Shown piece by piece: positions 5,204-9,012 of a stretch of DNA of 9,012 nucleotides (position 1 is the first letter of the stretch; each line of letters opens with the position of its first letter). The notes under the pieces are model-generated. The model was given only the letters and a program-made list of their open reading frames with translations, did not search any database and had not been told where the DNA came from. Made by a program: the position numbers and the translations under genes. Location of the stretch: positions 1 through 9,012 of the forward strand of contig JAUWNF010000108.1 of assembly GCA_030612785.1 (NCBI GenBank), given 5' to 3'. The stretch is from Phycisphaerales bacterium. GTDB taxonomy: Bacteria; Planctomycetota; Phycisphaerae; UBA1845.

Positions 5204-8200
5204 TCAGGTGCGGCGGTTCCGACGTCGCACAGCCACCAGACCGGAGATCATCAGGAACCAGGTTACCATACCCGTAGCGCCGCAAGGGGCGCCGCCGGCT
5301 CCACAGCCCGTGCCTCCGCCACCGGCGGCCGGAGTCGGCTGCGGCCCGGCTTCCTCCGGAACGCCAACGGCAAAGGTGCCGAGGGTTGACACCTCAGCCC
5401 AGGCAGCCTTGGCCGTGGTATCCACGCCATAATCCCCCAGTTCACCGGTAGGCTGCGTGGCGCCGGCATCATTAGTGCCGGGAGGCTCGTAGATTCCGGT
5501 GGAGGGATTAAGCCTGAGCAAACGCAGTTCGGTTTCGGTGATGCCGGTGAGGTCGGCGTCATCGTAGGTGAGGGCGACGGTGACCACGCTGTCGGGGGCC
5601 AGGCCGGTCGCGGAGATGGTCACGCTGCCGCCCAGGGATTGCTCGTTCTCGAACCCGGGAAAGCCGGAGACGATCCGGCTCGTGGTGCCGTTCTCGGAGG
5701 GCGTGTTATAGGTGACCGTGAACGCAACGTTGCCGCCGGCGCCGGAAGCTGCGACGAGCACGCCGGCCACGTCTCCGGAATCATCCGTGACCGTCAACGT
5801 AACGTTACCGTCGTCGTCTGTTTGGACCGCGATTTCCGCCCCCTGGGGAAGCGAGTTCAGGTCCAACGTGATCGTCGCCCCGGCGGCAGTGGTCAACACC
5901 ACCATCTGGTCGCCGCTGTCGTCAATGGACACGTCGATCCGCGCGCCCGTACCGAGGCCTTGTACGCTCAGCGTGAGCAAGCCGTTGCTATCGGCGCTCG
6001 TGAGCGTCAGGGTTGCGTCGCCATTGTCATCCGTGGTCAACTCCACGGTGTCGCCTTCCTCAAGACCATCGACGGTTGCCTCCACCACGTCGGTACTCAC
6101 GTCGGTGGTACCGTCTTCGCCAGCCGTGGCGGAGTCCTCGGACTCCTCTTCCTCTCCTTCTCCTTCTTCTTCACCTTCTCCGGTGTCGACACCGTCGTCT
6201 TCGCCCGTGTCTTCATCCGTTGCGCAGTCACCCTCCCAGTTTACGTTACCGGCAGCGAAGTTGACGTTGGTAAGCGTGAGTTCGCACACGGCGGGCTCAC
6301 CGGCGGCGCTCGTATACGTGCAACGGGAAAGGCTTACGTGGGCGATGGTCAGGTTACTCGAACTGCCTCGACCAATAGTAAATGTGCCGGCGCCGGTGGT
6401 GGTATCGAGCGTGATGGGGGTACTCGCGCCCTGGCCGTCGATGGTGAGCGTCCCGCTCCCGGTTCCGCTGAGAGTTATCGTCGAATTGGGTAGGAACTTG
6501 ATTTCGCCGCTCGGCTGATTGTTGATTAGCGAGCCGGTGTTGTTGATGTTCACGCTGCCGAACTTGTAGGCAAAGGCGTCGGCGATGGTGTAGTCGCCAT
6601 TGCTGCCGTTGATGTTCACGGTTCCCAGCAAGTTGAAGTCGTCGTTTGCCAGGGCGGTGAAGGTCTCCGCCCCGCTGGCTGAACTGAGATTAACCGTTGA
6701 TCCTGCCACCGCACCGAGATTAACGTTGGTGCCGGCGACTCCGGCGCTGAAGCTCCCGTAGGTGGTGAGTGTTGCCCCACTGGCTACGGTAATCTCGTCG
6801 CCGTCATCATTGAACGTAATGTCGCGCGCGGCATCGGCGGCGCCGGCCGTACCGACCACCAGCGTTCCGCCGTTGATGTTGACTCGCACGCCGGTGGCGT
6901 TGTCGAACACCCCCGAAAGCCCACCGGTAATGCTCACGGTGCCGGTGCCTGTTTTTACCAAAACATTGTTGCTGGCGGTCAGGGCATTGGCCAGCGTCGT
7001 GACGGTCGTGCCCCCAGTTCCCCCCAACGTGAAACTCCCACTGCTCCCCGGCAACGCACGCAGGTCACTGATGGTGGTGCCGCCGTTATCGGTGATCGTG
7101 CCGGTGGTCGCGTTTATGCGCGAGATCGTCCCCGTACCGGTCAAGGTCAACGTCTTCGTGGTGATGCCCAGGCCGTTGGTCACCGTCAGAGTTATGCCGG
7201 ATGCCACGTCGACGGTGGCGGAACTGGTCAGGTCCAGCGCTGTCGCCGTGAAGCTCGCATCGACATCCAGGATGGCGTTTGCCGTAACATTGATATCCGC
7301 AATGGTCCCCGTCTCCGTGATTTTGAGGGTGCCGCCGGCGCCGCTCAGCGTGACCGTACCACTCAGCGCAGCGCCGTTCTGCAACGTCACGGTTCCCGTG
7401 GTGAGGGTCACGTTCAGGTTCGAAATGGTGGCGGCGGCATTTACGTCAAGCACACCGCCGGTCGTGTCCAAGCGAACCGTGCTAATCGTACCGGTCTCAG
7501 ACAAGGTCAGCGTGTTACCATTGACGTCAACCGTCGCGGTCAACGTCTTGCCAGAGGCAACATTGACGGTGGCACTGGCGGTGAGATAGCAGCTCGTGAC
7601 CGTGCAGGTCTCGTTGACATCCAACACGCCGGCAGCGGTGTCCAGGTTGACCGTGGAAATGGCTCCCGTCTCATTCAGCGTCAGCGTGTTGGCGTTCACA
7701 TCGACGGTGCTGGACAGGGTCTTGCCGGCGGCGACCTGAATGGTGGCGCTGGCCGTCAGGTTGCAGTTCGTGACCGCGCAGCTTTCGTTGACGTCCAGCA
7801 CACCACCGGCAGTGTCCAAGCTCACCGTCGTAACCGTTCCGGCTTCGCTCAAGGTCAGTGTGTTGTCGTTCACATCGACGGTGGTAGTCAGGACCTTGCC
7901 GGTCGCAACGGCGATGGTGAGATCCCCGGAAGCCGCAGTCATGGTGACCAGATTGATGGATGCGGTTCCGTCCACGTCGATGGTGACACCGTTGGCGCCG
8001 GCAGTTACACCCCCGGTAACCGCACCGGTGTCGTTGGTGAACTTCAGTTGGGAGGTTCCGTTGAGGGTGAGACCGGCGGTGAAGGCCAGGGTCTCGTTTG
8101 CGCCGGCCGCCACCGCGGTCAAGGTGACCACCGAGGCCCCGGTCAGCGCGGCGGCGTCGGTAACGGTCACCGTCAGGCCGGTGGCGATGTCGACGTCCAC

Positions 8201-8794
8201 ATTGGCGCCGCCGGTTACGGTCAGCGTGTCGATGGTGGTGGCGATGTCCGCGTCAATCGTCGCAGTGGCGCCCCCGATGGTAATGTCGTTCAAGGTCACG
8301 GCTGCGGTTTGAGTCCTGAGGTTGCCGGCCCCGAGGTCAATGTGATTAACGGCGTCGGTGCCGGTGATCGGGCCGTCGATGGTCAACGTGTTGCCAGCGC
8401 CGCCGGTGAAGCTGAATTTTCCGGTGGCTCCGCCACCATTGGTAACAGCCAGGGAACCCCCACCGGCATTGATCAGGATGCTGGCATCGGCACTGTTGCC
8501 CAAGACCACGTTGTTGGCCCCTTCGAATTGGATCGTCACGGCAACCGCGGCGGAGATATTGAGGCTCGCTAGGGCCGGCGTGCTAGCATCCACGCGAATG
8601 GTCACGGGATTGGTATTCGTGGCCCCATCGCAAATGATCGAATCACCCGCCGCAAGCCCGGCACCGCCCACGGATACCTGGTAGGTGGTGCCCCCTTGAG
8701 AGATGGTCCAATCTGCTGCGTAAGCCTGGCCCGTTGCAAGGGCCAGCCACATTCCGATCACGCCGAGAGTTCTAGGTTCACATCGCGCGCTCAT
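5204..8794 (-). CDS. Large secreted beta-rich repeat protein with C-terminal sorting-like tail
   Basis: This 1196-residue protein starts with a signal peptide (hydrophobic core about 10-22, likely cut after AYA at 26). ATG 8794 is supported by AGAGGA at 8805-8810 on the - strand. Residues 27-850 are dominated by short Thr/Val/Asp/Gly strands such as TLTLSETGTIS, typical of parallel beta-helix or adhesin-like surface proteins. They include three 58-residue repeats at 299-459. An acidic Glu/Gly/Asp linker lies at about 855-892. Then come strand-rich modules and a domain (about 1050-1150) with VALTYDDADLTGITETEL and GDYGVDTTAKAAWAEVSTLG, a type I recall from exported planctomycete proteins. The C-terminus has a Gly/Cys stretch (C1164, C1171), a hydrophobic helix (about 1175-1189) and RRRNRRT, as in MYXO-CTERM and related surface-sorting tails. 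It is probably cell-surface anchored. No enzymatic motif is seen. Long + strand open frames over it are composition shadows. Confidence 0.9.
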   Translation of the reverse strand: MSARCEPRTLGVIGMWLALATGQAYAADWTISQGGTTYQVSVGGAGLAAGDSIICDGATNTNPVTIRVDASTPALASLNISAAVAVTIQFEGANNVVLGNSADASILINAGGGSLAVTNGGGATGKFSFTGGAGNTLTIDGPITGTDAVNHIDLGAGNLRTQTAAVTLNDITIGGATATIDADIATTIDTLTVTGGANVDVDIATGLTVTVTDAAALTGASVVTLTAVAAGANETLAFTAGLTLNGTSQLKFTNDTGAVTGGVTAGANGVTIDVDGTASINLVTMTAASGDLTIAVATGKVLTTTVDVNDNTLTLSEAGTVTTVSLDTAGGVLDVNESCAVTNCNLTASATIQVAAGKTLSSTVDVNANTLTLNETGAISTVNLDTAAGVLDVNETCTVTSCYLTASATVNVASGKTLTATVDVNGNTLTLSETGTISTVRLDTTGGVLDVNAAATISNLNVTLTTGTVTLQNGAALSGTVTLSGAGGTLKITETGTIADINVTANAILDVDASFTATALDLTSSATVDVASGITLTVTNGLGITTKTLTLTGTGTISRINATTGTITDNGGTTISDLRALPGSSGSFTLGGTGGTTVTTLANALTASNNVLVKTGTGTVSITGGLSGVFDNATGVRVNINGGTLVVGTAGAADAARDITFNDDGDEITVASGATLTTYGSFSAGVAGTNVNLGAVAGSTVNLSSASGAETFTALANDDFNLLGTVNINGSNGDYTIADAFAYKFGSVNINNTGSLINNQPSGEIKFLPNSTITLSGTGSGTLTIDGQGASTPITLDTTTGAGTFTIGRGSSSNLTIAHVSLSRCTYTSAAGEPAVCELTLTNVNFAAGNVNWEGDCATDEDTGEDDGVDTGEGEEEGEGEEEESEDSATAGEDGTTDVSTDVVEATVDGLEEGDTVELTTDDNGDATLTLTSADSNGLLTLSVQGLGTGARIDVSIDDSGDQMVVLTTAAGATITLDLNSLPQGAEIAVQTDDDGNVTLTVTDDSGDVAGVLVAASGAGGNVAFTVTYNTPSENGTTSRIVSGFPGFENEQSLGGSVTISATGLAPDSVVTVALTYDDADLTGITETELRLLRLNPSTGIYEPPGTNDAGATQPTGELGDYGVDTTAKAAWAEVSTLGTFAVGVPEEAGPQPTPAAGGGGTGCGAGGAPCGATGMVTWFLMISGLVAVRRRNRRT
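6143..6181. repeat. Polypyrimidine/polypurine tract encoding the acidic linker
   Basis: Bases 6143-6172 on the + strand are all pyrimidine, and after one A the run continues to about 6181. On the coding - strand it is a GAA/GAG/GGA run that produces the Glu/Gly linker of the secreted protein. It is explained by the protein sequence, though homopurine tracts of this length are prone to slippage. Confidence 0.8.
7418..7900 (-). repeat. 174-bp tandem repeat inside the secreted protein gene (two full, one partial unit)
   Basis: On the coding strand the units begin at 7900, 7726 and 7552, exactly 174 bases (58 codons) apart. Each opens with GK(V/T)L followed by TVDVN and NTLTL. The third breaks off after about 45 residues. 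Units one and two each carry a Cys-x4-Cys (CAVTNC at 339-344, CTVTSC at 397-402), which unit three has lost (AATISN). The units differ at many positions, so this is an established duplication and not a recent one. Weaker repeats continue towards the C-terminus. Confidence 0.9.
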
Positions 8795-9012
8795 TGGCTT
8801 TCAATCCTCTTGGAAAGACTCACTTCCTGCCGACGCTCGGACGGCTCACCTACAACGATTTGCCGCACACAGACCGGAACCGAGACCGCACTTCGATCCG
8901 GCCGTACAACGGTAGTGCCTGCAGCGATTTTTATCGGTCCTTTTTCGCCGCAGGTCAAGTGATTTCGCGGACAATGGTTGCAGGAGCGGGGCGCGTGCCA
9001 GTATGAGTGTAA
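8795..9012 (-). other. Leader and upstream region of the secreted protein gene
   Basis: This stretch holds the ribosome site (8805-8810) and the predicted promoter (8930-8958). I see no other gene. An ATG at 9004 on the + strand lies too close to the window edge, and without a well-spaced ribosome site, to be called. Confidence 0.5.
8930..8958 (-). promoter_or_regulatory. Predicted sigma-70 promoter of the secreted protein gene
   Basis: On the - strand TTGACC (8958-8953, five of six bases of TTGACA) is followed after 17 bases by GATAAA (8935-8930, four of six of TATAAT). Transcription would start near 8923, leaving a leader of about 130 bases before ATG 8794. Spacing and orientation fit well, but there is no independent support. 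Confidence 0.5.

Noticed and set aside
4347..5285. A 312-residue - strand open frame across the ferredoxin gene
   Set aside because: It is Arg-rich, is a shadow of a clear 4Fe-4S gene, and runs across the intergenic hairpin and the start of another gene.
7418..7900. CRISPR array
   Set aside because: The repeats are diverged 174-bp coding units without unique spacers and lie within a single open reading frame.
5639..8684. Several long + strand open frames (for example 5712-6518, 6762-7589, 7740-8312)
   Set aside because: They are antisense to the secreted repeat protein and have low-complexity Val/Ser/Pro/Thr composition produced by complementing Thr/Asp/Gly-rich codons. They lack ribosome sites.
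9004..9012. Start of a further + strand gene at the right edge
   Set aside because: Only three codons are visible and the nearest GGAG is too far upstream.

Overview
This is a GC-rich bacterial window (about 60% G+C by eye) with an environmental, Gram-negative look. The large secreted protein has a signal peptide, repetitive beta-rich domains and a short Cys/Gly tail, hydrophobic helix and Arg cluster at its C-terminus. Such proteins, alongside IS1380 elements and multi-cluster 4Fe-4S proteins, are common in Planctomycetota and some Myxococcota. A planctomycete-like host is my best guess, but it is an inference and no marker gene is present.

Layout. (1) 1-682: remnant DNA. A 60-bp piece (93-152) copies the 5' end of the ferredoxin gene found at 4533. 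It is fused to the C-terminal part of an IS1380-family transposase (149-408), followed by what looks like the IS right flank, ending near 634. (2) 683-4122: a compact + strand operon of four genes. They encode a multi-pass membrane protein with a large soluble domain, a short histidine-kinase-like ATPase (TTG start at 2316), a diverged stand-alone receiver protein, and a small membrane protein with a Lys/Ala-rich tail. The last three are joined by TGATG and TAATG overlaps. (3) 4123-4532: gene-free DNA holding a second, shorter IS1380 transposase scrap (4308-4376) and the other copy of the 60-bp repeat (4500-4559). (4) 4533-5111: a MauM/NapG-like protein with four 4Fe-4S motifs. (5) 5112-5203: a convergent intergenic gap with a strong palindromic hairpin. 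(6) 5204-8794 on the - strand: a 1196-residue exported repeat protein, with a plausible promoter near 8930-8958.

The most interesting unit is the four-gene operon. It resembles a pared-down phosphorelay (kinase-like ATPase plus receiver-like partner) placed between two membrane proteins, with no DNA-binding output domain. It has lower G+C than the ferredoxin gene next to it and lies between two IS1380 scraps and a 60-bp direct repeat. It therefore looks like an acquired accessory cassette for membrane-linked signalling or stress/defence, but the function is inference. The ferredoxin and the repeat protein appear to be resident genes unrelated to the cassette.
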